Source: Kribbella sp. NBC_00382 (lineage in GTDB: Bacteria; Actinomycetota; Actinomycetes; Propionibacteriales; Kribbellaceae). Taken from it: DNA of 64,000 bases. Under the pieces are notes generated by a model. That model made no database searches and was not told the origin of the DNA. It saw only the letters and a list, made by a program, of their open reading frames with translations. The DNA lies in assembly GCF_036067295.1 (NCBI RefSeq), contig NZ_CP107954.1, positions 1,550,001 through 1,614,000 on the forward strand. The letters run 5' to 3'. Positions 39,219 through 46,701 of this stretch are shown one piece after another (position 1 is the stretch's first letter; each line of letters opens with the position of its first letter). The translations under genes and the position numbers were made by a program.

Positions 39219-40429
39219 GCAGCAACTCGTTCCTGAAGCAACCCAAGTCCGTCTGGGCGGTCGCCTTCGCGTGTGTGATCGCGTTCATGGGCATCGGCCT
39301 GGTCGATCCGATCCTCAAGCCGATCGCCGAGCAACTGCACGCGAGCCCGTCCCAGGTGTCGCTGCTGTTCACCAGCTACATGGCCGTGATCGGCGTCGCG
39401 ATGCTGATCACCGGCGCGGTCTCCAGCCGGATCGGCGCCAAGCGCACGCTGCTGATCGGCCTGGCCATCATCGTCGTCTTCAGCGCACTCGCCGGCCTGT
39501 CCAACTCGATCGGCATGATCGTCGCCTTCCGGGCCGGCTGGGGTCTGGGCAACGCGCTCTTCATCGCCACCGCACTGGCCACGATCGTCAACTCTGCCAG
39601 CGGATCCGTCGCTCAAGCGATCATCCTGTACGAAGCGGCGCTCGGCGTCGGTATCGCGGCCGGCCCGCTGGTCGGCGGTGAGCTCGGCACGATCTCCTGG
39701 CGTGGCCCGTTCTTCGGCGTCGCGGTGCTGATGACGATCGCGCTCGCCGCCACCGCGTTCCTGCTCCCCGCTTCGCCGCCCGCTCCCCGGCGTACGTCGA
39801 TCATCGAACCACTGAAGGCCCTCCGGCACCGGTCGCTCGCCACCGTCGCGGTCACCGCACTGCTCTACAACTTCGGCTTCTTCACCCTGCTCGCCTTCAC
39901 CCCGTTCCCACTGGGCATGTCGGCCCGGCAGATCGGCCTGATCTTCTTCGGCTGGGGCATCGGCCTGGCCCTCACGTCGGTCTTCGCCGCCCCCCGCCTC
40001 CAACGCCGCTTCGGCACCCTGCCTGTCGTGATGACGTCGCTCCTGCTGTTCGCCGCCGACCTGGCCCTGATGGGCGTCTACGCCCACCACCCGCCGGTAC
40101 TAGCCGTAGGCGTGATCGTCGCCGGCCTCTTCCTGGGCGTGAACAACACCCTCATCACCGAAGCAGTCATGGCCGCCGCCCCGGTCGAACGCGGCACCGC
40201 CTCCGCCGCCTACAGCTTCGTCCGCTTCTCCGGCGGCGCAGTAGCCCCCTGGCTAGCCGGCAAACTAGGCGAAGAAATCAACGTCCAGGTCCCCTTCTGG
40301 GTAGGCGCCTTCGCAGTACTACTAGGTGTAGGCGTCCTAGCCACCGGCTGGAAACCCCTAGCCCACCTCCGCACCCCAGTAGCCCACTCCCAAACCGAAG
40401 CCACCACCCTCACCGCCGCCGACGCCTGA
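39215..40429 (+). CDS. MFS transporter (12-TM efflux type)
   Basis: A 404-residue major facilitator with about 12 helices. It begins with KSVWAVAFACVIAFMGIGLVDPILKPIAEQLHASPSQVSLLFTSY (near residues 9-53) and shows the internal G-x3-D/R-R-x-G-x-K/R motif (SRIGAKRTLLIG) after helix 2. Efflux of a small toxic compound is the likely role, given cotranscription with a MarR regulator through a 4-base overlap. The substrate is unknown. Confidence 0.92.
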   Translation: MSSNSFLKQPKSVWAVAFACVIAFMGIGLVDPILKPIAEQLHASPSQVSLLFTSYMAVIGVAMLITGAVSSRIGAKRTLLIGLAIIVVFSALAGLSNSIGMIVAFRAGWGLGNALFIATALATIVNSASGSVAQAIILYEAALGVGIAAGPLVGGELGTISWRGPFFGVAVLMTIALAATAFLLPASPPAPRRTSIIEPLKALRHRSLATVAVTALLYNFGFFTLLAFTPFPLGMSARQIGLIFFGWGIGLALTSVFAAPRLQRRFGTLPVVMTSLLLFAADLALMGVYAHHPPVLAVGVIVAGLFLGVNNTLITEAVMAAAPVERGTASAAYSFVRFSGGAVAPWLAGKLGEEINVQVPFWVGAFAVLLGVGVLATGWKPLAHLRTPVAHSQTEATTLTAADA

Positions 40430-40472
40430 ACCCAATACACCTCAGCAGCCTGGCGCCCTAGGCTGCTGAGGC

Positions 40473-40997
40473 ATGACGAGCGCTGCGGACGAGTGGTTTC
40501 TGGACGGCCGCTACTACACAACAACCGTCTTCAGCGAGGGCTCTACCCGGGACGGCCTCGGCTGGGAACTGGAAGACATCGCGCCCGCACCGGGCCGAGG
40601 CAAGGCGATGGAGGTCTTCCGCTACGACTCCGCCGCGGTCCCGATCATCAGCTGCAGCACCTTCCTGCCGGTGCCACCAGAGGCCGTCGACCAACTCACC
40701 CGGAAGGCCGTCCCCGACCTGCTGTACGACGTTCTCAGCCAGGAGCGGACCAGCCGGTTGGCGCCGGACATAGCCCAGGCGCTGGCGCTGACCGGCCGCA
40801 CCGTACTCCGGTGGAGCGACCCGGAGTGGCCGATCGTCGAGGCTGTGGATTCACAGCAGCCGCATCACGACGGTGAGCTCCCCACCGGGCTGATCGAGTG
40901 GGTCAAGGTCGTCGTGAATGACGACCCGGTCCCGGGCGAGGTGACCCTGGGCATCGGTGATCGACCGGTGGCGTTTCAGCTGAAGTGGTCGGAGTAG
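40473..40997 (+). CDS. hypothetical protein
   Basis: A 174-residue protein I do not recognise. It is soluble, with no signal peptide or membrane segment. It has several tryptophans (WFLDGRYYTTTVF, WELEDIAP, WSDPEWPIVEA, WVKVVVNDD) and an even mix of acidic and hydrophobic residues. Codon use fits the window. It stands alone between an MFS gene and a TetR gene, and 36 bp separate it from the TetR start, so it may or may not share a promoter with either. Confidence 0.55.
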   Translation: MTSAADEWFLDGRYYTTTVFSEGSTRDGLGWELEDIAPAPGRGKAMEVFRYDSAAVPIISCSTFLPVPPEAVDQLTRKAVPDLLYDVLSQERTSRLAPDIAQALALTGRTVLRWSDPEWPIVEAVDSQQPHHDGELPTGLIEWVKVVVNDDPVPGEVTLGIGDRPVAFQLKWSE

Positions 40998-41003
40998 CTA
41001 CGT

Positions 41004-41024
41004 CATACCAAACAGTATGGTATG
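41004..41024. promoter_or_regulatory. TetR operator candidate
   Basis: CATACCA (41004-41010) and TGGTATG (41018-41024) are perfect 7-bp arms separated by 7 bp, directly before the TetR start at 41033, and overlap the end of its expected promoter. Layout is typical for a TetR dimer. Confidence 0.65.
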
Positions 41025-41032
41025 TTTTTGGC

Positions 41033-41587
41033 ATGGTGACTACCAAGGCCGATTGGCTTGATGCTGGGTTGAAGGTGCTGGCCGGTGAGGGGTCGCCTGC
41101 GTTGACGATTGAGCGGTTGACTGCTGAGTTGGGGTTGAGCAAGGGGTCGTATTACCACCATTTCAAAGGGGCTGGTGGGTTTCGGACTGCTTTGCTTGAG
41201 CATTTTGAGAAGAGGTTTACTACTCGGCTGATTGACACCGTCGAGGAGCAACCCGAGGCTGCGGCCGCTAGCAAGCTGACTCAGTTGATGGAGTTGGTGC
41301 TGGCTGATGCGGATCATGTGCGGTTGGAGATCGCGGTACGGGCCTGGGCTTTGCAGGATCCGGAGGCGCGAGCTGCGCAGGAGCGGGTTGACCACGCGAG
41401 AACCGCTTATTTACAAGAGCTTTGCCGTGGGATCGACTCGGTTGAGGAGCCGGAGCATTTGGCTCGGTTGCTCTATCTGATCCTGATCGGCGCTGAACAG
41501 GTCGTACCACCGGTGCCGGCCGCCGAGTTGCGTGCGCTCTACGCGACGACGCTGACCCTGGCCACCGGCAAACCGTTCCTCAGTTGA
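41033..41587 (+). CDS. TetR family transcriptional regulator
   Basis: A 184-residue TetR regulator. The helix-turn-helix is TIERLTAELGLSKGSYYHHFKGAGGF. Codon use in its first two-thirds is unlike its neighbours: many TTG, GCT and GAG/GGG codons with lower third-position GC (for example TTGACGATTGAGCGGTTGACTGCT). This suggests recent transfer or a locally different mutational history. It is followed, 19 bp on, by a DUF2867 gene, which it probably controls with itself. Confidence 0.9.
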   Translation: MVTTKADWLDAGLKVLAGEGSPALTIERLTAELGLSKGSYYHHFKGAGGFRTALLEHFEKRFTTRLIDTVEEQPEAAAASKLTQLMELVLADADHVRLEIAVRAWALQDPEARAAQERVDHARTAYLQELCRGIDSVEEPEHLARLLYLILIGAEQVVPPVPAAELRALYATTLTLATGKPFLS

Positions 41588-41606
41588 GGTTGAGAAGGAG
41601 CCCGCC

Positions 41607-42116
41607 ATGCCCACCTACGCCGATCTTCCCGAACTAGCCGATCTCCTGCCGTCCGCCGACGTCATCGACGTGAAGACCGTGACTGGTCCCGTCAGCCTCC
41701 GGGAGTTCGTGGCCGGTGCCCTGGGCAACAGTTCCGCGGCCGGACGTTTCCTCTTCGCCCTTCGCGTACCAGTGGCCAAGCTGCTCGGCCTGGGGATGGC
41801 CGGGATGCCACCCAAGACCAAGCTCACCCCGGAGGACGTCAGCTTCACCCCGGGCGACCACTTGTCCTTCTTCACCGTCGACCGCGGCGAGGAGGAGCAC
41901 TACCTGCTGCTGAAGGTCACCGACAACCACCTGATCGGCTACCTGGCGATCATCGTCGACGACTCCGGCCCGATCCGCGCCTTCAAGGCCGTCACCCTGG
42001 TGAACTACCTCCGCCCGGCGGGCCGCTTCTACTACAACCTGATCCGCCCGTTCCATCACCTCGTCATCCGGGCGATGTGCCACGCCGGCGTTACTCGCGG
42101 CCGCCGAGCAAGCTGA
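41607..42116 (+). CDS. DUF2867 family protein
   Basis: A 169-residue protein of the DUF2867 family, suggested by the start DLPELADLLPSADVIDVKTV, the middle DHLSFFTVDRGEEEHYLLLKVTDNHL and the end VNYLRPAGRFYYNLIRPFHHLVIRAM. A good ribosome site (GAAGGAG) precedes the ATG. It lies 19 bp after a TetR gene, so it is likely that regulator's target. Function unknown. Its last 26 bp overlap the leftward permease gene's 3' end. Confidence 0.75.
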   Translation: MPTYADLPELADLLPSADVIDVKTVTGPVSLREFVAGALGNSSAAGRFLFALRVPVAKLLGLGMAGMPPKTKLTPEDVSFTPGDHLSFFTVDRGEEEHYLLLKVTDNHLIGYLAIIVDDSGPIRAFKAVTLVNYLRPAGRFYYNLIRPFHHLVIRAMCHAGVTRGRRAS

Positions 42117-43959
42117 TCGGTTGCGACTTGGTCGCCACCCAGGCGGTACCGGCGGCGGTGGCTCCGACGACGATCAGGGAGCTGCCGAGGATCAGGGCGA
42201 GCAGGCGCCAGGGGATTGCGACGACTACGACGCCGTACGTGCTCGCAGTACCGGTGGCGATGCCGGCCAGGGCGGCGGCTGCCACGATGCAGCCGAGCAG
42301 GACGCCGATGAAGACGACGGTCAGCGACTCGACCAGGGCGACCAGAACGACTTGTGCCCTGGTCAGGCCGGCCATCCTTGCGAGTGCGAACTCGCGTCGT
42401 CGCTCGGCCGCCGCCATCACGATCGCATTCACGACGGCGACCGCGGCGTAGACACCGGCCAACCCCATCAGTACCGCGAAGATGGCCGTATTGCCGCGCT
42501 GCTGCGCCTCGCCCCGGCTCTCCGCCCAGTCGGCCACCGTACGACCACCAAGCCGATGCTTTGCCGCCGTCTGGTCGGCGCCGTCGGCGAACTTGACCAA
42601 CGTCTCCGTCCGGCCGGTCGGCGTCAGAGCGCGCGGGACGAAGAAGTTGTCACCGATGTCCAGCGTCTCGGGCAGGATCGCGACCACCTTCAGCTTGACC
42701 TGGCGCCCGTCAATGGTTGCCGCTAGCACCGAATTGAGTTTGTAGCCCTCGGCGCTCATGCCCGGACCGATCGCGATCGTCCCGCCGGTCAGCCGGTCGA
42801 GCGATCCCTTGCGGGGAAGGAGTTTGTGGGTACGCCGCCAGGCAGTCGGGTCGATGCCGATCGCCTCGGAGTACACGGTGGAGCGGTTGCGCCGGACCGT
42901 GATCGCCACAGTCGTTTGCGGTGAGGCGACGGCGATGTCGGTGGCGGGCGGGACAGTGCCGCTCACCACCAGATCGGCAGTGACGAGTTGGCGTTGCTCC
43001 TCGCCGACCGCTTTGGCCAGCGAGCCGAAGGTCCCCCATAGACCGAGCAGCAGGCCGACCAGCACGATCAACGGAGCGGCTGTCGCGGCGCTGCGGCGTA
43101 CTGCGTGAAGCACGTTGGCGCGAGCCAGGCCGGCGACGAGACTGCCGCGCAATACGAGCGCGGGGAGCCGTCCGGCGAGCGGTACGGCGATCGGGCTCAG
43201 CTGGCTCAGGGCGACCGAGCCGCTGACCATCACCAGCAACGCGATCATCAGTCCGGCGACCAGATCACTCGCCGCTTGAGCGACGACGACGAACAGGACG
43301 GTCACGCCGACGGCCGACAGACCCCAGAACCATCGCCACCCCGTCATGACGCGCTGGTTGCTCGGCGCATCCGACAATGCTTCGAGTGCGGTGATCCGTG
43401 AGGCACGCCAGGCAGCCGCGAAGACTCCGACGAGCGCGGTCGAGACGCCGACCACGGCCGCGGCCGACAGGGCTCCGGGATCCCAGGGCGCTTTGAACCA
43501 GTGCGGCAGCATTCCCAACGAGACAAGGAGTTTCGACTGCGCGAGCGTGCCCAGTACGCCGAGCGGTACGCCGACTGCCGTTCCCAGCAAGCCCAGCAGG
43601 AGAGCCTCGCCGAGCAGCATCAGCCGGAGGCTGCCGCGTTGCGCTCCGATCAAGCGGAGCAACGCCAGCTCCCGCCGCCGTTGCGCGACGGTGAAGCCGA
43701 ACGTCGTACTGACGATGAACACGGTCAGGAAGACGGCGAGCATCACCGCCATTCCCAGCAGGGTCGCGGCGCCCGCGTAGCCGTCGCGGATGTGCGCTCG
43801 CTCAGCTCCTGAGAGCCCGGCCGGTAGTACGGGTCGGTCTGTCGCCGCCATCACCTGCAGCGCGGACTGCACCAACCCCACTCCGAGCGCCACCGCAACC
43901 ACCGCACCGGCGAACAGTTGCCACCGGTCGCGGAGCGCCCCCACAGAAATCCTCAGCAT
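42091..43959 (-). CDS. ABC transporter permease, FtsX/MacB-type, without adjacent ATPase
   Basis: A 622-residue membrane protein with two FtsX modules and about eight hydrophobic helices. The first module has FGFTVAQRRRELALLRLIGAQRGSLRLMLLGEALLLGLLG (near residues 86-125), the second AAAERRREFALARMAGLTRAQVVLVALVESLTVVFIGVLLG near the C-terminus. Such proteins pair with an ATPase, normally encoded directly upstream, but here upstream is a hairpin and an OsmC gene. The start MLRISVGAL at 43959 is typical of the family, and 45 bp of in-frame open sequence precede it. The partner may be elsewhere or lost. Confidence 0.85.
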   Translation of the reverse strand: MLRISVGALRDRWQLFAGAVVAVALGVGLVQSALQVMAATDRPVLPAGLSGAERAHIRDGYAGAATLLGMAVMLAVFLTVFIVSTTFGFTVAQRRRELALLRLIGAQRGSLRLMLLGEALLLGLLGTAVGVPLGVLGTLAQSKLLVSLGMLPHWFKAPWDPGALSAAAVVGVSTALVGVFAAAWRASRITALEALSDAPSNQRVMTGWRWFWGLSAVGVTVLFVVVAQAASDLVAGLMIALLVMVSGSVALSQLSPIAVPLAGRLPALVLRGSLVAGLARANVLHAVRRSAATAAPLIVLVGLLLGLWGTFGSLAKAVGEEQRQLVTADLVVSGTVPPATDIAVASPQTTVAITVRRNRSTVYSEAIGIDPTAWRRTHKLLPRKGSLDRLTGGTIAIGPGMSAEGYKLNSVLAATIDGRQVKLKVVAILPETLDIGDNFFVPRALTPTGRTETLVKFADGADQTAAKHRLGGRTVADWAESRGEAQQRGNTAIFAVLMGLAGVYAAVAVVNAIVMAAAERRREFALARMAGLTRAQVVLVALVESLTVVFIGVLLGCIVAAAALAGIATGTASTYGVVVVAIPWRLLALILGSSLIVVGATAAGTAWVATKSQPISLLGGRE

Positions 43960-44008
43960 GCCCACCAGCCAACCGGCCGGATCGCTTGCACGCCCTACCC
44001 CCAACGCC

Positions 44009-44040
44009 CGTCGTCGGTAGCGCTGAAGCTACCGACGACG
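44009..44040 (-). terminator. terminator downstream of OsmC gene
   Basis: CGTCGTCGGTAGC (44009-44021) and its exact complement (44028-44040) form a 13-bp stem with a 6-base loop GCTGAA, 11 bp after the OsmC stop on the minus strand. It separates OsmC from the permease gene. Confidence 0.75.
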
Positions 44041-44050
44041 ACGGAGTGGG

Positions 44051-44491
44051 CTACTGCTCGAGGGCTACGTCCAGGGTGATGTCGACGCCGGTGAGGGCCT
44101 TGCTGATGGGGCAGGTGGCCTTGGCGTCTGCAGCGGCCTTGGCGAAGCCGTCGGCGTCCAGGCCGTCTACCTCGCCGCGGACCGTGAGCTTGATGCCGGT
44201 CAGCTTGAAGCCGCCGTCCGGGTCCGGGCCGAGGGTGACGTCGTCCTGGATCTCCAGCGCGATCGGGGTACCACCGGCCTCTGCGATCAGCGCCGAGAAC
44301 TGCATCGCGAAGCAAGCCGAGTGGGCCGCCGCGATCAGTTCCTCCGGGCTGGTGGTGCCGTTCGCGCCCTCGGCCGCCCGCTTGGGGAAGGAGACCTCGT
44401 AGGTGCCGATCTTGGAGCTGGTCAGCTCGACCTGGCCGGACCCCTCCTGCAAGGTGCCGTTCCAGGCGGTACGAGCAGTACGTGTGGGCAT
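44051..44491 (-). CDS. OsmC family peroxiredoxin
   Basis: A 146-residue OsmC/Ohr fold protein that reduces organic hydroperoxides with two redox cysteines. Both are visible: AAHSACFAMQFSALIAEAGG and KATCPISKAL. The GTVTG-like N-terminus (TARTAWNGTLQEGSG) is typical of OsmC rather than Ohr. The gene is divergent from a TetR regulator with a GACTA-AC-TAGTC palindrome between them, so it may be induced through that regulator. Confidence 0.93.
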   Translation of the reverse strand: MPTRTARTAWNGTLQEGSGQVELTSSKIGTYEVSFPKRAAEGANGTTSPEELIAAAHSACFAMQFSALIAEAGGTPIALEIQDDVTLGPDPDGGFKLTGIKLTVRGEVDGLDADGFAKAAADAKATCPISKALTGVDITLDVALEQ

Positions 44492-44528
44492 GTCTGTCTC
44501 CCTAGAAGTTCGACTGAGAACACAGGTA

Positions 44529-44540
44529 GACTAACTAGTC
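44529..44540. promoter_or_regulatory. TetR operator candidate between OsmC and TetR genes
   Basis: GACTA (44529-44533) and TAGTC (44536-44540) flank AC in the 93-bp divergent gap. The AGACTAACTAGTCA core resembles operators of TetR repressors that control a divergent gene. Confidence 0.6.
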
Positions 44541-44584
44541 ACTCTTGCTGAGGTCAATCAAGCGGGCCCGCCGAAGATGGGATA

Positions 44585-45184
44585 GTGACGGAGATGACAG
44601 AGGACACCAGCGCCCCCGAGCGCACCGTCCCCGTGCGGGACCGGCTGATCGAGTGCGCGAGCGAACTGTTCTACGGCGAAGGCATCCGGGCGATCAGCGC
44701 CGACCGGATCATCGCCGGCGTCGGCACCACGAAGGCGACGTTCTACCGTCACTTCCCCACCAAGGACGACCTGGTACTCGCGTACCTCGAGCGCCGGGCC
44801 GACTGGGAGCGGATCGCGGTGACCACCGCCGCCCGGGACGACGACCCGCGCCGCGCGATGGCCGCGGTCGCCAAGCTGCTGGCCGACTCGAGTTGCCAGC
44901 CGGGCTTCCGCGGTTGCCCGTTCATCAACGCCGGCGCCGAGTACGCCGATCCCACGCATCCGATCCGGCGACTGGTCGACGAGCAGCGCAGCTGGTGGTG
45001 GACCTTCTTCCGGTCGCTGGCGACCCGGCTGGGCACCCCGGCGGGCAAGCCGTCTTACGCCGTCGCCGACCAGATGCTGATGCTCCGCGACGGCGCGCTG
45101 ATCGCCGGCTACCTCGGCGACTCCACCCGGGTCGGGGACCGGCTGACCACGGCCCTCAACGCAATCGTCGACGCCGCCCTCTGA
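44585..45184 (+). CDS. TetR family transcriptional regulator
   Basis: A 199-residue regulator with helix-turn-helix AISADRIIAGVGTTKATFYRHFPTKDDLV and a C-terminal domain of the type found in many actinobacterial repressors of oxidoreductase genes (SSCQPGFRGCPFINAGAEYADPTHPIR, with three cysteines). The Cys-x6-Cys part could sense redox state, which would suit control of the divergent OsmC peroxiredoxin, though this is inference. Start ATG 44585 follows the second of two close ATG codons. Confidence 0.9.
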   Translation: MTEMTEDTSAPERTVPVRDRLIECASELFYGEGIRAISADRIIAGVGTTKATFYRHFPTKDDLVLAYLERRADWERIAVTTAARDDDPRRAMAAVAKLLADSSCQPGFRGCPFINAGAEYADPTHPIRRLVDEQRSWWWTFFRSLATRLGTPAGKPSYAVADQMLMLRDGALIAGYLGDSTRVGDRLTTALNAIVDAAL

Positions 45185-45207
45185 GCTGAGTCAGCAGCCC
45201 TTCAAGA

Positions 45208-45564
45208 TCAACCAGCAGCGCGGAGCGGGCAGCCAGTACCAGCGCGATTCTCAAGGTCGGCCCGAATCGCGGCCAGCTCAGCCATCCGGTCATCGACGAC
45301 CTGGATCTTCGCCGCGAACAACGCGGACAACGCCGCCGCCTGATCCGGTACGTCGCTCAACTCGGCGCCATGCCGGCCGATCTCCGCCAGCGAGAACCCC
45401 AGCGTCTGCGCAGTGCGGATGTACCGCACCCACTCCACCATCCCAGGCCCGAAATCCCGGTACCCGTTGGCCAGCCGATCGCCGCTGACCAGCCCGACCT
45501 TCTCGTAGAACCGGATGGTGTCCTTGCTGGTCCCCGTCCGCGCGGCCAACTCCCCGATACGCAT
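45208..45564 (-). CDS. MerR family transcriptional regulator
   Basis: A 118-residue MerR protein: MRIGELAARTGTSKDTIRFYEKVGLV (helix-turn-helix), then RLANGYRDFGPGMVEWVRYIRTAQTLGFSL (wing and helix) and a short coiled-coil and C-terminal tail with one Cys (GTGCPLRAAG). It lacks a clear metal-binding loop. A 31-bp dyad lies just above its start, between it and a divergent small membrane protein gene, which it probably activates. Confidence 0.9.
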   Translation of the reverse strand: MRIGELAARTGTSKDTIRFYEKVGLVSGDRLANGYRDFGPGMVEWVRYIRTAQTLGFSLAEIGRHGAELSDVPDQAAALSALFAAKIQVVDDRMAELAAIRADLENRAGTGCPLRAAG

Positions 45565-45588
45565 GATCCTCCGCCGGAATCTCGACTT

Positions 45589-45619
45589 GACCTTGGACAG
45601 TACTCCACTGTTTACGGTC
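45589..45619. promoter_or_regulatory. MerR-type dyad between MerR gene and membrane protein gene
   Basis: The sequence GACC-N4-ACAGT-N5-ACTGT-N4-GGTC has a 31-bp dyad centred at 45604, with TTGACC (45587-45592) as a possible -35 and a long spacer to the ATG at 45625. This is the layout of MerR-activated promoters, and the transcript would be nearly leaderless. Confidence 0.6.
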
Positions 45620-45624
45620 ACCTC

Positions 45625-46041
45625 ATGAACCGTCCCAGCTACCTTCGCCTCGTCCGGACCAGCGCCTGGTACGACCTCGTCGTCACCGCCGGATTCGCCA
45701 CCCCGTGGACCTATCGGCTGCTGCACGACCTGATGTCGTCACTGGGCGCCGGCGAGCTTCCCGCGCTCGATCCGATCCAGGTCCTGTACGCGAACCTGAT
45801 GGGTTCACTCGTGGTCGTCTGGTCCGTCCTCCGCATCGTCAGAGCCCTGCCGGTCTACGGCCTGTACGACGGAATCGCACGTGTGCTGTTCGCGACCTGG
45901 CAGGCCTACGCGCTCGGCCAGGGAGCCTTCCGACTCCTGTGGATCTTCCTCGCCTTCGAGGTCGCCTTCGGCATCGCCCAGCTCGCTCCCTGGCTGACGC
46001 GGGTCCGCGCCGCTAGCGGAGATGGGTCAGCAGTGCGGTGA
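45625..46041 (+). CDS. small membrane protein, probable MerR target
   Basis: A 138-residue protein with about three or four hydrophobic helices (near residues 16-35, 53-75, 84-100 and 104-122). I do not recognise its family. The start ATG at 45625 follows a MerR-type dyad and is probably used from a nearly leaderless transcript. Its last 29 bp overlap the 3' end of a leftward TetR gene, so convergent transcription may matter here. Confidence 0.65.
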   Translation: MNRPSYLRLVRTSAWYDLVVTAGFATPWTYRLLHDLMSSLGAGELPALDPIQVLYANLMGSLVVVWSVLRIVRALPVYGLYDGIARVLFATWQAYALGQGAFRLLWIFLAFEVAFGIAQLAPWLTRVRAASGDGSAVR

Positions 46042-46564
46042 AGTCCGCGTGATCATAGGGCCGGGCGCCGATCAGGGACTGGAGCAGGATGCCGTCCAGC
46101 GCTGCGACCAGGAGGCTTGCCTTCTGGGGGTCCGTAGTGAAGTTCCGGGCGATCTGGGTGAGCGGTTCGAGCCAAGCGGCGGCGGCTTCACGGAGCGCGG
46201 GCCGGCGAGCTGCCAGCAGATACAGCTCGTACTCCGCGAGCGTGCGGCCGCGCCGATAGACCAAGCAGTGTTCGATCAGCCGAGCAAGCTCATCGGCTGG
46301 GCGGGCGCCCATCTCGTTGACGCGCTCATGCAACTCGGCCGCCAGGTCATCGGCTGCCCAGGTCAGCGCCGCCACGAGCAGGTCATCCAACGAGCTGAAG
46401 TGGTAGGTCGTCGACGCCAAGGAGACCCCAGCCTCGGCCGCCACCGCTCGGTGGCTGACTCCGGCGACACCGTCCCGCTCGATCACGGCCAGCGTCGCCG
46501 TCAGGAGCTCCACCCGACGCAACCGACCGCGCGCACGACGCCCATCGACGGCCTTGCCCGCCAC
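46013..46564 (-). CDS. TetR family transcriptional regulator
   Basis: A 183-residue regulator: helix-turn-helix [29 protein letters not shown], then a C-terminal domain with [18 protein letters not shown]. It is divergent from fbiC across 137 bp. In that gap AGTAC (46621-46625) and GTACT (46636-46640) form short inverted arms that could be an operator, but the arms are weak. Its target is unknown. It overlaps the small membrane protein gene by 29 bp at the 3' ends. Confidence 0.88.
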   Translation of the reverse strand: MAGKAVDGRRARGRLRRVELLTATLAVIERDGVAGVSHRAVAAEAGVSLASTTYHFSSLDDLLVAALTWAADDLAAELHERVNEMGARPADELARLIEHCLVYRRGRTLAEYELYLLAARRPALREAAAAWLEPLTQIARNFTTDPQKASLLVAALDGILLQSLIGARPYDHADFTALLTHLR

Positions 46565-46701
46565 CTCATCACCGCCCTCACCACCGGCTCGTCAACCCGC
46601 CTGACCTGCGCGAATGGCAAAGTACCAGGACAGACGTACTGATTGTTTTTGCCCCCTGGAATCGGCTGGATCCACTCCGGAGGCGGCCTACGCTTCTTGT
46701 C

